Source: Actinocatenispora sera (GTDB lineage: Bacteria; Actinomycetota; Actinomycetes; Mycobacteriales; Micromonosporaceae). From it: a stretch of DNA of 64,000 bases. Within the stretch, counting starts at the first letter, position 1; every line of letters begins with the position of its first letter. Below, one piece after another: positions 17,078 to 26,449 of the stretch. The translations under genes and the position numbers were made by a program. Under the pieces are notes generated by a model that was given only the letters and a program-made list of their open reading frames with translations, was not told where the DNA came from and made no database searches. Location: assembly GCF_018324685.1 (NCBI RefSeq), contig NZ_AP023354.1, positions 1,426,001-1,490,000 of the forward strand, read 5' to 3'.

Positions 17078-17887
17078 TCAGCCGTCGAGCAGGCGCTCCA
17101 GGTAGGTGGCGACGCCGTCCTCGTCGTCCGAGCCGGTCACCTCGTCCGCGATCGCCAGCACCTCGCGGTGCGCGCCGGCGACGGCGACGCCGTGCCCGGC
17201 CCACGCGAACATCGGCACGTCGTTCGGCATGTCACCGAACACCAGCACGTCGCCGGGGTCGATGCCGAGCGCCTCGGTGACGAACGCCAGGCCGGTCGCC
17301 TTCGTCGCGCCGTGCGGCGCCAGCTCGACCATCCCGCCGGACGAGGAGGCCTCGCACAGCTGCGGCGGGATCACCCGCCGGCAGACCGCGAGCAGATCGT
17401 CCAGGCTCATCGTCTCGGCCATCAGGAACGCCTTGACCAGCGGACCGTGCAGCGTCTCGGCCCGCGGCCGGGTCTCGGTCGGCTCCGGGTACGGCCAGGC
17501 GAAGCCCACGTCCGTCCACAGTGGAGAGTTGACCGCGGTGCCGGCCTCGACGGCCAGCTGCACCGGCCCGATCTCGGCCTCCACCAGCGCGACCGCCCGC
17601 GCGATCGACGCACCCGGCACCGTCATCGCATGCAGCAGCACCGGCAGCGGGCCGCCGATGTCGTAGATGTGCGCGCCCTGGGCGAGCACCAGGTAGTCGG
17701 CCGGGCCGAGATCGCGCATGGTCAGCTCGATCAGCCGGGGGCCCCGACCGGTCGCGCCCACCAGGACGACGCCGTTGGCACGCAGCCGCGCGAGCACCTC
17801 GTGCGACCGGTCGCTGACCGTACCGTCGGAGCGCACCAGGGTGCCGTCCATGTCGGTGGCGACCAGCTTCGGGAGTGAACTGCGCAC
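17078..17887 (-). CDS. HAD-family phosphatase (Cof type), second paralogue
   Basis: A protein of about 269 residues of the Cof-like HAD group. Motif I is ATDMDGTLV (Asp12/Asp14 from this start). GATGRGPR gives motif II, TKATGLAF motif III and GDMPNDVPM motif IV. It parallels the enzyme at 13370-14173, including the DEDGVATYLERLL tail, so the two are probably duplicates with diverged caps. GAGAGG runs straight into a GTG at 17893, leaving no spacer. The in-frame GTG at 17887 has proper spacing and is preferred. The substrate is unknown. Confidence 0.85.
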   Translation of the reverse strand: MRSSLPKLVATDMDGTLVRSDGTVSDRSHEVLARLRANGVVLVGATGRGPRLIELTMRDLGPADYLVLAQGAHIYDIGGPLPVLLHAMTVPGASIARAVALVEAEIGPVQLAVEAGTAVNSPLWTDVGFAWPYPEPTETRPRAETLHGPLVKAFLMAETMSLDDLLAVCRRVIPPQLCEASSSGGMVELAPHGATKATGLAFVTEALGIDPGDVLVFGDMPNDVPMFAWAGHGVAVAGAHREVLAIADEVTGSDDEDGVATYLERLLDG

Positions 17888-18053
17888 ACACACCTCTCAC
17901 CGTGGCCCGGGCCGTCCCCGCCCCGGGCGATCAAGGATAGATCGCCCCCTGCGCCCCGCCCGGCGCATCGCCGACGTCGACCGTGGGCCAGGCGTCACGA
18001 AAGGGTTTCACCGGGCGGCATCAACGCGTGGCGAATCCCATGATCAACAGGGG

Positions 18054-19313
18054 TCAGGGGCGCACCGGGGTCAGCACGTCGCGACCGAGGTACGACTGGA
18101 GCGCCTTCGGCACCCGCACCGAACCGTCCGGTTGCTGGTGGTTCTCCAGGATCGCGACGAGCCACCGGGTCGTGGCCAGCGTGCCGTTCAGCGTCGCCGC
18201 GACCTGCGGCTTGCCGTCGTCACCCCGGTACCGGACGCCGAGCCGGCGGGCCTGGAACGTGGTGCAGTTCGACGTCGACGTCAGCTCGCGGTAACGCTGC
18301 TGGCTCGGCACCCAGCCCTCGATGTCGTACTTGCGGGCCGCGCTGCTGCCGAGGTCGCCCGCCGCGGTGTCGATCACCCGGTACGGCACCTCGATCTTGC
18401 CGAGCATCTCCTCCTGCCAGGCCAGCAGCCGCAGGTGCTCGTCGGCCGCCTGCTCGGGCCGGCAGTACGAGAACATCTCGATCTTGTCGAACTGGTGCAC
18501 CCGGATGATGCCGCGGGTGTCCTTGCCGTAGCTGCCGGCCTCCCGCCGGTAGCAGGACGACCAGCCCGCGTACCGCTTCGGCTCGGCCAGATCGATGATC
18601 TCGTTGCTGTGGTACGCCGCGAGCGGCACCTCGCTGGTGCCCACCAGGTAGAGGTCGTCGGCCTCCAGCCGGTAGACCTCGCTGGCGTGCGCGCCGAGGA
18701 AACCGGTGCCCTCCATCGTCCCCGGTTTCACCAGCGACGGCGTGATCATCGGCGTCAGCCCGTACTCCACCGCCTGCGCCAGCGCGCACTGGAACAGCGC
18801 GAGCTGCAGCAACGCGCCGACCCCGCGCAGGAAGTAGAACCGGGCGCCGGACACCTTCGCGCCGCGCTCCATGTCGATCGCATCGAGCAGCTCGCCCAGC
18901 TCCAGGTGGTCGCGCACGGTCGGCAGGTCGGGCTTCTCGCCCACCTCCTTGAGCGTGACGAAGTCGTCCTCACCGCCGGCGGGCACACCGTCGACGACGA
19001 TGTTGGGCACCGCGAGGTGCGCGGCGCGCAGCGCCTCGGCGGCCTCGGTGACCGCGCCGTCGGCCGCCTTGACCTCGGCCGCCAGCTCCTTCGTGCGCGC
19101 CAGCAGCTGCTGCTTCTCGTCACCCTGCGCCCGCGCGACCTGCTTGCCCAGGCCCTTCTGCTCGGCCCGGAGCTTCTCGAACCGGACCAGCGCGGCGCGG
19201 TGCTGCTCGTCGGCGCCGAGCAGGGCGTCGACGGACGACTCGGACTCGCCCCGAGCCCGCTGGCTCGCTCGCACCACGTCCGGATCGTCACGCAACAGTC
19301 GCAGGTCAATCAC
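18054..19313 (-). CDS. serS: Seryl-tRNA synthetase
   Basis: A 419-residue class II synthetase that charges tRNA-Ser and tRNA-Sec-type acceptors with serine in the cytoplasm. It starts [17 protein letters not shown], followed by the long antiparallel coiled-coil arm (about 30-105) that grips the tRNA variable loop. Class II motif 2 is seen in [20 protein letters not shown] and motif 3 near [18 protein letters not shown]. The length is typical and all parts are present. The ORF overlaps no neighbour and has a 200-bp leader shared with the divergent OsmC gene. Confidence 0.97.
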   Translation of the reverse strand: MIDLRLLRDDPDVVRASQRARGESESSVDALLGADEQHRAALVRFEKLRAEQKGLGKQVARAQGDEKQQLLARTKELAAEVKAADGAVTEAAEALRAAHLAVPNIVVDGVPAGGEDDFVTLKEVGEKPDLPTVRDHLELGELLDAIDMERGAKVSGARFYFLRGVGALLQLALFQCALAQAVEYGLTPMITPSLVKPGTMEGTGFLGAHASEVYRLEADDLYLVGTSEVPLAAYHSNEIIDLAEPKRYAGWSSCYRREAGSYGKDTRGIIRVHQFDKIEMFSYCRPEQAADEHLRLLAWQEEMLGKIEVPYRVIDTAAGDLGSSAARKYDIEGWVPSQQRYRELTSTSNCTTFQARRLGVRYRGDDGKPQVAATLNGTLATTRWLVAILENHQQPDGSVRVPKALQSYLGRDVLTPVRP

Positions 19314-19513
19314 GCCGCGAGCCTACCTGGCAGGGTCCGCCGCGCTCGAGCCGATATGCGCCCGCGCCCCGGGACACCGCCGGTGCTGCGGCGCGCGTAC
19401 CAGGTCGGGCGGGATCGCTGCTGAGGCATCGCGGTCCGTGTGGCCGATCGATGCCCGGCGGGAAGTTTGCGCGCTAGCGTCGGGGTGTCCGACTGATGCA
19501 GGGAGGTCATGGC

Positions 19514-19945
19514 ATGCCGGTACGGAAGGCTTCTGCCGAGTGGCGGGGCGGGTTGCAGGACGGCGCGGGTCGCGTCGCGCTGGGCAGCGGTGCGTACGAG
19601 GGCGACTACTCGTACAAGTCGCGGTTCGGCGACGGTTCCGGCGGGACGAACCCGGAGGAGCTGATCGGCGCCGCGCACGCCGCGTGCTTCTCGATGGCGC
19701 TGTCGAACATGCTCGCCACCGACAACCACCCGCCCACCGCGGTGCAGACCACCGCCGAGGTGACCATCCGGCCCGAGGACGGCCAGCCGACGATCACCTC
19801 GATCGCGCTGCACACCGTCGGCACGGTGCCGGGGATCACCGCCGAGCAGTTCGCCGAGTACGCGGAGAAGGCCAAGGCCGGCTGCCCGGTCTCCCGCGCC
19901 CTCACCGGCACCACGATCACCCTGGACACCCAGTTCTCGTCCTGA
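19514..19945 (+). CDS. osmC: OsmC/Ohr family peroxiredoxin
   Basis: A 143-residue protein that probably reduces organic hydroperoxides in the cytoplasm. The two redox cysteines of the family are present: C58 in GAAHAACFSMAL and C124 in KAGCPVSRAL. The N-terminus (RKASAEWRGGLQDGAGRV) is of OsmC rather than Ohr type. The ATG at 19514 has GGAGG (19502-19506) at correct spacing. An ATG at 19509 is in another frame. A 9-bp-arm hairpin follows the stop. Confidence 0.9.
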   Translation: MPVRKASAEWRGGLQDGAGRVALGSGAYEGDYSYKSRFGDGSGGTNPEELIGAAHAACFSMALSNMLATDNHPPTAVQTTAEVTIRPEDGQPTITSIALHTVGTVPGITAEQFAEYAEKAKAGCPVSRALTGTTITLDTQFSS

Positions 19946-19960
19946 CCCGGTCACGGTGAA

Positions 19961-19991
19961 CGAAGCCCGGCCGCCGCGCGGTCGGGCTTCG
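19961..19991 (+). terminator. Hairpin terminator after osmC
   Basis: Arms CGAAGCCCG (19961-19969) and CGGGCTTCG (19983-19991) form a GC-rich stem 16 bases past the osmC stop codon. There is no U run, as is common in high-GC actinobacteria. Confidence 0.65.
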
Positions 19992-20001
19992 TGCCGCCTC
20001 G

Positions 20002-20112
20002 TCACCGCGCCGCCGCGGTCGGCCGGGCACCCACCGACGCTGGTGTGCCGCCCTGCCAGTACTCGTACGTGCCCTCGGGCCGGCGCAGCGTCGTCCCGCT
20101 ACCGGCCGCCAT
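20002..20112 (-). CDS. Possible 36-residue protein (weak)
   Basis: A short frame reads MAAGSGTTLRRPEGTYEYWQ and continues to a stop at 20002. The aromatic core TYEYWQGG looks peptide-like rather than antisense noise, and the stretch is otherwise empty between osmC and the zincin gene. No ribosome site is evident and I do not recognise a family. It could equally be chance. Confidence 0.25.
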   Translation of the reverse strand: MAAGSGTTLRRPEGTYEYWQGGTPASVGARPTAAAR

Positions 20113-20217
20113 CGACCCAGTCCAGCATGGACCGGCGGCCGCAACAAGGCACCGCGGGGCGCTTCGGACCAGCCGGCGCGCGACCCGCCCGTACCGGACC
20201 GGGCGGAGAATCGGGTG

Positions 20218-20568
20218 ATGGCGGTGACGATGTCGCGGGAGCGGTTCGAGGAGCTGGTCGCCGACGCGCTGGACAGCGTGCCGGAGCAGCTGCTGAAGCT
20301 GCTGAGCAACGTGGTGATCCTGGTCGAGGACGACTCGCCGGACGGCCAGCGGCTCCTCGGCGTCTACGAGGGGTACGCGTTGACCGAGCGCGGCGCCGAC
20401 TACGGCGCGGTGCTGCCGGACCGCATCACCATCTTCCGCAACCCGATCCTGTCGATCTGCGACACCGAGGCCCAGGTGGCGCACGAGGTCACGGTCACCG
20501 TGGTGCACGAGATCGCGCACCACTTCGGCATCGACGACGCGCGCCTGCACCAGCTCGGCTGGGGCTGA
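20218..20568 (+). CDS. Small zincin-type metallopeptidase family protein
   Basis: A 116-residue cytoplasmic protein of the zinicin-like type I metallopeptidase family. The zinc motif HEIAHHFGIDD begins at about residue 97 and provides HExxH plus a third ligand. The family's opening MSRERFEELVADALDSVPE is clear. Such proteins are widespread in actinobacteria, with no established substrate. GGAGA (20205-20209) fits either the GTG at 20215 or the ATG at 20218. It is transcribed towards the regulator at 20725 but separated by 156 bp. Confidence 0.85.
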   Translation: MAVTMSRERFEELVADALDSVPEQLLKLLSNVVILVEDDSPDGQRLLGVYEGYALTERGADYGAVLPDRITIFRNPILSICDTEAQVAHEVTVTVVHEIAHHFGIDDARLHQLGWG

Positions 20569-20724
20569 CGACCGCGGGGACCCGAACCGCTGGGGTCGGC
20601 ACGGTGCGGGCAGCATTCCGCCCGGACGGTACGTGTCGCGCCGTGGACCCGACAATCCACGCGTCGTGGGGCAGCGGCACTACGCTTGCCGCGTACGCAC
20701 ACACACGGGGCTCGGGGTGTTCGA

Positions 20725-21744
20725 ATGGGAACGCTGCGCATCCACTTCACGATGGAGGATCTGGCGCGCACGCGGCTGGCCAGGGGCGCCGACCCGATGT
20801 GGGAGATCGTGCTGAGCCGGTTCCGGCTCCGGGAAGGCAGCGTGCTGCCGTTCCGGCCGTGGTTCCGGCAGGTGCAGACCCGGCGGGCAGGGTGGCAGGA
20901 GCACCGGCGGCAGTTGTCGCTGCTGTCCGCACTGCTGCCGACGGGCGTCTACTTTCCCGACTTCCTCACCCCGGCCGCCGGGCTCCACGGGCTCGACGCG
21001 GGGCTGGATGCGTTGCGGTCGACGCCGCGCCGGCGACTGTCCGGCGAGCTCGCGCAGATGTCGCGGACCGCGCCGGTGCCGGTGGCGATCCGGGGCCTGG
21101 CCGACGGCGACGCCGAGCTGCTCGGCGCGGTCGCCACGGCGTTCCGTCGCTGGGACGCCGAGCTGATCGCGCCGTACCGCCCGGTGCTCGACCGGGCCGT
21201 TGCCGCCGACCTTGCGGTACGGGCGCACGCCCTGGCCACCGGCGGTCTGGAGGCGCTGCTCGCCGGGTTGTCGCCGTTGGCGCGGTGGCGGCCGCCGGTG
21301 CTGGAGGTCGACTACCCGGAGACGCGCGATCTGGTGCTGGACGGTCGTGGCCTGACGCTGGTGCCGTCGTTCTTCTGCTTCCGCAAGATGATCTCGCTTG
21401 CCGACGCGTCGCTGTCGCCGACGCTGCTCTACCCGATCGACCGCGGCCTGCTGTGGGCGGAGACCGTCCGCCGCTCGTCCGGGTCGCTCGCGACGTTGCT
21501 GGGCGCGACCCGGGCCGAGCTGTTGCGGGTCGCCGAGGCCGGCGTGACGACGAGCCAGCTCGCGATCCGGTTGGGCATCGCGCCGTCGTCGGTCAGCCGG
21601 CACGCCGCCACGCTCGCCGCGGCGGGTCTGCTGGACCGGATCCGGCACGGCGCCGCCGTCTGGCACCTGCGTACCCCGTTGGGACAGGCGTTGCTCGACG
21701 GCGCCGCGGACCGGGACCCGGTCAGCGCGACCAGGGCGGAGTGA
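20725..21744 (+). CDS. ArsR-type transcriptional regulator with large N-terminal domain
   Basis: A 339-residue protein. Residues about 1-250 form an uncharacterised domain common in actinobacterial regulators (MGTLRIHFTMEDLARTRLA at the start). Residues about 255-325 are a winged helix-turn-helix of ArsR type, with TTSQLAIRLGIAPSSVSRHA as recognition region and AAVWHLRTPLG as wing. No metal-binding cysteine pair is visible, so it probably senses an organic ligand or another protein. The ATG at 20725 has only GGGGTG upstream; the ORF extends in frame to 20686. Its 3' end overlaps the convergent cupin gene by 23 bp. Confidence 0.8.
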   Translation: MGTLRIHFTMEDLARTRLARGADPMWEIVLSRFRLREGSVLPFRPWFRQVQTRRAGWQEHRRQLSLLSALLPTGVYFPDFLTPAAGLHGLDAGLDALRSTPRRRLSGELAQMSRTAPVPVAIRGLADGDAELLGAVATAFRRWDAELIAPYRPVLDRAVAADLAVRAHALATGGLEALLAGLSPLARWRPPVLEVDYPETRDLVLDGRGLTLVPSFFCFRKMISLADASLSPTLLYPIDRGLLWAETVRRSSGSLATLLGATRAELLRVAEAGVTTSQLAIRLGIAPSSVSRHAATLAAAGLLDRIRHGAAVWHLRTPLGQALLDGAADRDPVSATRAE

Positions 21745-22093
21745 CCGGCGCGCCCTGCACCGTGGCGGTGACCCCGGCGGACGTGCAGACCAGCGCCACC
21801 GCCGGCTCGTCGCCGCTGTTGCCGACGGCGAACTCCACCCCCGGCGGTACCAGCAGCGCGTCGCCCGGGCCGGCGGCGACCGCCGCGCCGTCGATGTGGC
21901 CGCTCAGCACGCCGGACCGAACGACGAACACCTCCTCCCGGTCGACGCTGTGCTGCTGCGGGTCGGAGTGCGGCGGCACCGTCAGGTACCAGATGGCGAG
22001 TTCGGTGCTGCCACGGCTGGGCACCGCCATCGGTCGGGCGCTGATGCCGTGTGCCTCGACGGTCGGTGCGTCGGCGTAGCTGAGTGCGGGCAC
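21722..22093 (-). CDS. Cupin-domain protein
   Basis: A 123-residue single-domain cupin. Motif 1 is seen in HSDPQQHSVDREEVFVVRSG, with metal ligands H, H and E. Motif 2 is degenerate (PGDALLVPPGVEFAVGNSGDE), lacking the usual last histidine. It could be a small isomerase, dioxygenase-like or ligand-binding protein. It is divergent from a MarR regulator across a near-perfect 12-bp inverted repeat, so it is probably under that regulator's control. Its end overlaps the convergent ArsR-type gene by 23 bp. Confidence 0.85.
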   Translation of the reverse strand: MPALSYADAPTVEAHGISARPMAVPSRGSTELAIWYLTVPPHSDPQQHSVDREEVFVVRSGVLSGHIDGAAVAAGPGDALLVPPGVEFAVGNSGDEPAVALVCTSAGVTATVQGAPVTPPWSR

Positions 22094-22110
22094 GGGATGG
22101 CCTCCGTATA

Positions 22111-22152
22111 GTCAAGTTGCTTGTCCATCTAGAAGTAGTAAAGCAGCTTGAC
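22111..22152. promoter_or_regulatory. Inverted-repeat operator between cupin and MarR genes
   Basis: GTCAAGTTGCTT (22111-22122) and AAGCAGCTTGAC (22141-22152) are inverted copies with 11 of 12 positions paired. They lie in an AT-rich spacer just upstream of the cupin start and about 95 bp before the MarR start. MarR binding is inferred from position. Confidence 0.7.
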
Positions 22153-22247
22153 CATCGGAGCGCAAGGCAGGCTGGGGGCATGAACGAGGGCGGGAGCGTA
22201 CGGATCATGGGTGCTGCGCGTTCGTGCGCGCGCCGCGGAGTGCGGCG

Positions 22248-22697
22248 ATGAGCGGCCGCGGTGCGCTGGCGGTGCTGCTGGCCACGGCGTACCAGGTGAC
22301 GATGGCCGGGTTGACCGAGCACCTGGCGTCGGCCGGGCACCCCGGCGTCCGGCCGGCGCACGGCTTCGTCTTCCTGTACCTGTCGAACCATCCGGCGGCC
22401 ACCTCGGTCGAGCTCGGCACGTACCTGGGGGTCACCAAGCAGGCCGGCGGGCAGCTCGTCGACGAGCTGGTACGGCGGGGATACGTGACGCGCGAGCCGC
22501 ACCCGAGCGACCGGCGGGCACGCGTCCTGCGGCTGACCGAGCGGGGCTGGGACTGCATCGAGCGGGTCGTCGCCTACTGGGACGGGGTGGAGCGGCGCTG
22601 GGCCACGTTGGTCGGCCCGGAGCAGCTGGACGCCGCCCGGACCGCACTCGCCGCGTACGTCGCGGACGCACCGGACGGCATCCGCCCGGCCTGGTGA
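22248..22697 (+). CDS. MarR-family transcriptional regulator
   Basis: A 149-residue winged-helix protein. Recognition region TSVELGTYLGVTKQAGGQLV and wing EPHPSDRRARVLRLTERG are typical of MarR. It probably represses the divergent cupin gene and itself through the inverted repeat at 22111-22152. The ATG at 22248 has GCGGAG (22235-22240) at good spacing, better than the in-frame GTG at 22224. A strong hairpin follows the stop. The ligand is unknown. Confidence 0.88.
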   Translation: MSGRGALAVLLATAYQVTMAGLTEHLASAGHPGVRPAHGFVFLYLSNHPAATSVELGTYLGVTKQAGGQLVDELVRRGYVTREPHPSDRRARVLRLTERGWDCIERVVAYWDGVERRWATLVGPEQLDAARTALAAYVADAPDGIRPAW

Positions 22698-22706
22698 CCA
22701 CGCACT

Positions 22707-22719
22707 GTCCACTGTGGAC
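22707..22719. repeat. Perfect GTCCA-N3-TGGAC palindrome
   Basis: GTCCACTGTGGAC is an exact 13-bp palindrome, extended by one more pair (TGTCCAC/GTGGACA). The same core recurs at 231-243 and 10968-10980, with one-mismatch versions at 1424 and 17514 (see findings). Confidence 0.7.
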
Positions 22720-22759
22720 AACACCGTGGGTGACACTGTGGGCAGCCTCTGGACAGCAA

Positions 22760-22794
22760 GGCGCGCCGACCCGGACCAGTCGGGTCGGCGCGCC
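22760..22794 (+). terminator. Hairpin terminator after the MarR gene
   Basis: Perfect 14-bp arms GGCGCGCCGACCCG and CGGGTCGGCGCGCC flank the 7-base loop GACCAGT, about 63 bp after the MarR stop. CTCTTCC follows. Confidence 0.85.
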
Positions 22795-22818
22795 CTCTTC
22801 CCCGTGTGGTGACGCCTG

Positions 22819-22850
22819 CCGGCCGGTGGGAGACGGCTCCCACCGGCCGG
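22819..22850 (-). terminator. Hairpin terminator after the LolA-like gene
   Basis: Perfect 14-bp arms CCGGCCGGTGGGAG and CTCCCACCGGCCGG with loop ACGG lie 8 bases past the stop of the leftward gene at 22858. Together with the previous hairpin it closes a convergent gene pair. Confidence 0.85.
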
Positions 22851-22857
22851 GCAGTCG

Positions 22858-23994
22858 CTACTTCGTCTGCGCGGCCGCCTGGTAGAGCTGTGCCGGGGCA
22901 ACCGCGCCGGCCAGCACCCGGCCGTCGTCGGTGATCAGCACCGAGAACAGCTTGGTCTCGACCAGCCGGCCCGAACCCCAGGAGCCGTGCACCTTCGGCA
23001 GCGAGTCGAGGAACTTCGTCGCCGCCGCCGACGCCTTCTTCTGCTCGGCGGTCTTACCGGCCGGCACCGTCGTGTCGACGCCCTTGGCGACCACCACCGA
23101 GGTCCAGCCGGTACCGACGATCTGCGGCTCGTCGCCCTTCTTGCCCTGCCGGTGGTCGCGGTCCTTCGGCGCCACCTTGCTGTGGTCCGAGCTGCCCGGC
23201 TTCGCCTCGGTCACCTTCGTGCCGGCCGGCGGGTTGAACCGGAACTCCGACGCGTCCGGCTTGGCGAACGACACCGAGGTGAACCCGGCCTCGAACGCCG
23301 GATCCGCCGAGCCGCGGGCGAAGATCTGCACCCGCAGCGGGATGTGCTTGTCGCCGTCGATCGCGATCCGGATCTGCTCCACCCGCGAGTCGTGCTGCTT
23401 CGGCGAGATGACCAGCTCGTACGCCTTGCGGCCGGCCACCTTGGCGGTGCCGTCGGTGCCGATGTTGGTGCTCGGCGCCAGCTGGGTGAGCAGCTGCGTC
23501 ACGCCACCGGACAGCGAACTCGGGCCGGTCGACGGCAGCACCGACGGGGCCGCGGACGGCCGCTTCGCCGAGTCGGCGGACAGTGTGCGGTGCGTCGCCG
23601 ACTTCTTCGCGCTGTCGTAGAGCCAGACGTCCTTGCCGTTGCGGATCGCGTCGCTCTCGTCGACCCCGGTGCCCTGCACCGAAAGCCGCGCGTGCTGCGG
23701 CCCGTCGTACCAGACCTTGGCGGTGTGGCTGCCGGTGACCATCGCGTTCAGGTCGGTGCCGTCCAGCTCGGGCAGCTTCGGCAGGCCCAGGTCCGACTTC
23801 TGCACGATCGTGCCGGACAGGCTGTCCACGCGGGCCTGCGCCACGTCCATCAGCAACTGCTGCGGGCTGCGCTCCGGCAGCCCGGACGACGCGTTGGCGA
23901 CGAGCATCTTGCCCGCGCCCGCGGCGCCGATCACGGCGACCAGCGCGACCGCCGGAATCGCCCAGCGCACCGCCGGTCGTGCAAACACCGACAT
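22858..23994 (-). CDS. LolA/RseB-like membrane-anchored protein
   Basis: A 378-residue protein with an N-terminal membrane or signal segment (AIPAVALVAVIGAAGAG, about 12-29). A beta-sheet domain follows, resembling the LolA/RseB fold found in anti-sigma modulators and lipoprotein carriers (IVQKSDLGLPKLP, VWYDGPQHARLSVQG, LRVQIFARGS). It ends with a lysine-rich linker and a C-terminal segment. RBS GGGGGTAGG precedes the ATG at 23994. It is divergent from an OmpR-type two-component system, so it may be its target or a sensor partner in envelope-stress control. The ligand is unknown. Confidence 0.75.
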   Translation of the reverse strand: MSVFARPAVRWAIPAVALVAVIGAAGAGKMLVANASSGLPERSPQQLLMDVAQARVDSLSGTIVQKSDLGLPKLPELDGTDLNAMVTGSHTAKVWYDGPQHARLSVQGTGVDESDAIRNGKDVWLYDSAKKSATHRTLSADSAKRPSAAPSVLPSTGPSSLSGGVTQLLTQLAPSTNIGTDGTAKVAGRKAYELVISPKQHDSRVEQIRIAIDGDKHIPLRVQIFARGSADPAFEAGFTSVSFAKPDASEFRFNPPAGTKVTEAKPGSSDHSKVAPKDRDHRQGKKGDEPQIVGTGWTSVVVAKGVDTTVPAGKTAEQKKASAAATKFLDSLPKVHGSWGSGRLVETKLFSVLITDDGRVLAGAVAPAQLYQAAAQTK

Positions 23995-24106
23995 GCCTAC
24001 CCCCTTCACCGGCCCTGGCGGACACGCCGTCCGCCCCGACCCTTCACGAACCGTCCGGTCGACCGTCCCCATGCCGACCGGTTCCCAGAATGCCCCGGAC
24101 GCACTG

Positions 24107-24139
24107 TGAGCAACCTGAGCGGAGCTGAGCAGCTCTCAG
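24107..24139. promoter_or_regulatory. Direct-repeat operator for a two-component regulator
   Basis: TGAGC recurs at 24107, 24116 and 24126, at 9-10 bp periodicity, and an inverted CTCAGC follows at 24134-24139. OmpR-type regulators bind such head-to-tail repeats. The site lies between the LolA-like gene and the response regulator, so autoregulation plus control of the divergent gene is plausible. Confidence 0.5.
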
Positions 24140-24183
24140 CCACCATGCGCAACCATGGGTGTCCCACAGGTACGGGAGGCACG

Positions 24184-24858
<675 letters not shown>

Positions 24859-24930
24859 CCGGCGCGCCGACTGCGGGGCGCCTCGGCCGGCGCGGTACGA
24901 CGGCCGGACGATGAGCGGCGGAGGGCAGCG

Positions 24931-26337
24931 ATGCGGTGGTGGTCCCGGCTCGGCCTGCGCGGCCGGCTGACCCTGATCGCGGTCGCGGGCCTCGCGATCG
25001 GGCTCACCCTGGGCGGCGCGCTGCTGGTCTTCGCGCTGCAGGCGACGCTGTCCCGGGCGCTGGACAACAGCGCGCGCGACAGCGGCCGCGAGGTCGCCGC
25101 GCTGGTCCGGGCGGGCAAGCTGCCGGACCCGATCCCGGCCGGCGAGCGGGTCGCCACCATCCAGGTGGTCGACCGGTCCGACCGCATCGTCGCCACCTCC
25201 GCCGGCGCCGACCGGCTGGTACCGGTGCTGCACGCCGACGAGATCGGGGCTGCGCGGGGCGGGCAGCGCTTCGACGTGCCGGGTGACCGGGCCGGGCTGG
25301 CCACCCCGCTGCGGGTGGTCGCGGTACCGGCCGGCGACGAGACGGTGCTGGTGGCCGTGTCGAGAAGCGAGCTGACGCAGAGCGTCGGGCTGGTCCGCAA
25401 CGTGCTGCTGGTGGCGTTCCCGGCGCTGGTGGCGGTGCTGGGGCTGGTGGCGTGGCGGGCCGTCGGGTGGACGCTGCGCCCGGTGGAGGCGCTGCGCCGC
25501 GGCGCGGAGGAGATCGCCAACGCGGGGTCTCCCGCGAGCCGGCTGCCGGTGCCGGCCACCGGTGACGAGGTGGCGCGCCTGGCCACCACCCTGAACGGGA
25601 TGCTGTCCCGGCTGACCGCGAGCCAGCAGCGGCAACGCGCGTTCGTCGCGGACGCCGCGCACGAGCTGCGCAGCCCGGTCGCGAGCATCCGTACCCAGCT
25701 CGAGGTCGCACAGCGGCTGGGCGACCGGGCCGACTGGCCGGACGTCGCGGGCGACCTGCTGGTCGACACCGAACGGCTGTCCCGGCTGACCGAGGACCTG
25801 CTGCTGCTCGCCCGGTCCGCCGACTCGGACGAGGCGGCCGCCCGGATGGCCCGGCGGGCCGAACGGGTCGACCTGGCCGCGCTGGTCACCGACGTCGCCG
25901 ACCGGTACGAGACGGCCCGGGTCCCGGTCACCGCCCTCCTCGACGTGCCGGCGGAGGTGCACGGCGATCCGGCCGCGCTGGCCCGGGTGGTCGGCAACCT
26001 GTTCGACAACGCGGTACGCCACGCCGAGACCGAGGTGGTCGCGTCGGTGTCGGTGCAGGGCGACGAGGCGGTCGTGGTGGTCACCGACGACGGTCCGGGC
26101 ATCCCGCCGGCCGACCGGGACCGGGTGTTCGACCGGTTCACCCGGCTCGACGACGGGCGGGCCCGGGACGAGGGCGGCTCCGGTCTCGGCCTGGCCATCG
26201 TCGCCGAGCTGGTCGCCGCGCATCACGGCGCCGTCACGCTGACCGCCGCGCACCACCGGGACCGCAACGTCGGCGGCACCGGCGGGCCGGGACTGCGCGC
26301 CGAGGTCCGCCTCCCGCTCCTCCCGGAAACCCCCTGA
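24931..26337 (+). CDS. Sensor histidine kinase
   Basis: A 468-residue membrane kinase. Two membrane helices (about 15-36 and 152-175) bracket an extracytoplasmic sensor of about 115 residues, followed by a HAMP domain. The phospho-accepting H244 lies in FVADAAHELRSPVAS. N, G1 and G2 boxes are seen as GNLFDNAVRH, VTDDGPGIP and GSGLGLAIV. RBS GGAGGG precedes the ATG. It pairs with the OmpR regulator just upstream. The sensed signal is unknown. A short low-complexity tail ends the protein. Confidence 0.93.
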   Translation: MRWWSRLGLRGRLTLIAVAGLAIGLTLGGALLVFALQATLSRALDNSARDSGREVAALVRAGKLPDPIPAGERVATIQVVDRSDRIVATSAGADRLVPVLHADEIGAARGGQRFDVPGDRAGLATPLRVVAVPAGDETVLVAVSRSELTQSVGLVRNVLLVAFPALVAVLGLVAWRAVGWTLRPVEALRRGAEEIANAGSPASRLPVPATGDEVARLATTLNGMLSRLTASQQRQRAFVADAAHELRSPVASIRTQLEVAQRLGDRADWPDVAGDLLVDTERLSRLTEDLLLLARSADSDEAAARMARRAERVDLAALVTDVADRYETARVPVTALLDVPAEVHGDPAALARVVGNLFDNAVRHAETEVVASVSVQGDEAVVVVTDDGPGIPPADRDRVFDRFTRLDDGRARDEGGSGLGLAIVAELVAAHHGAVTLTAAHHRDRNVGGTGGPGLRAEVRLPLLPETP

Positions 26338-26449
26338 CAGGCATTGCGCCGAGGTTCCGCCAGGCACCGACCGCCCGACCGAGCCCGCGACGCGTGCCTC
26401 GCGGATCCGGCGCATGTCTCCCGCGGCGCGGCCCGAGCGGCGGGCGGTC

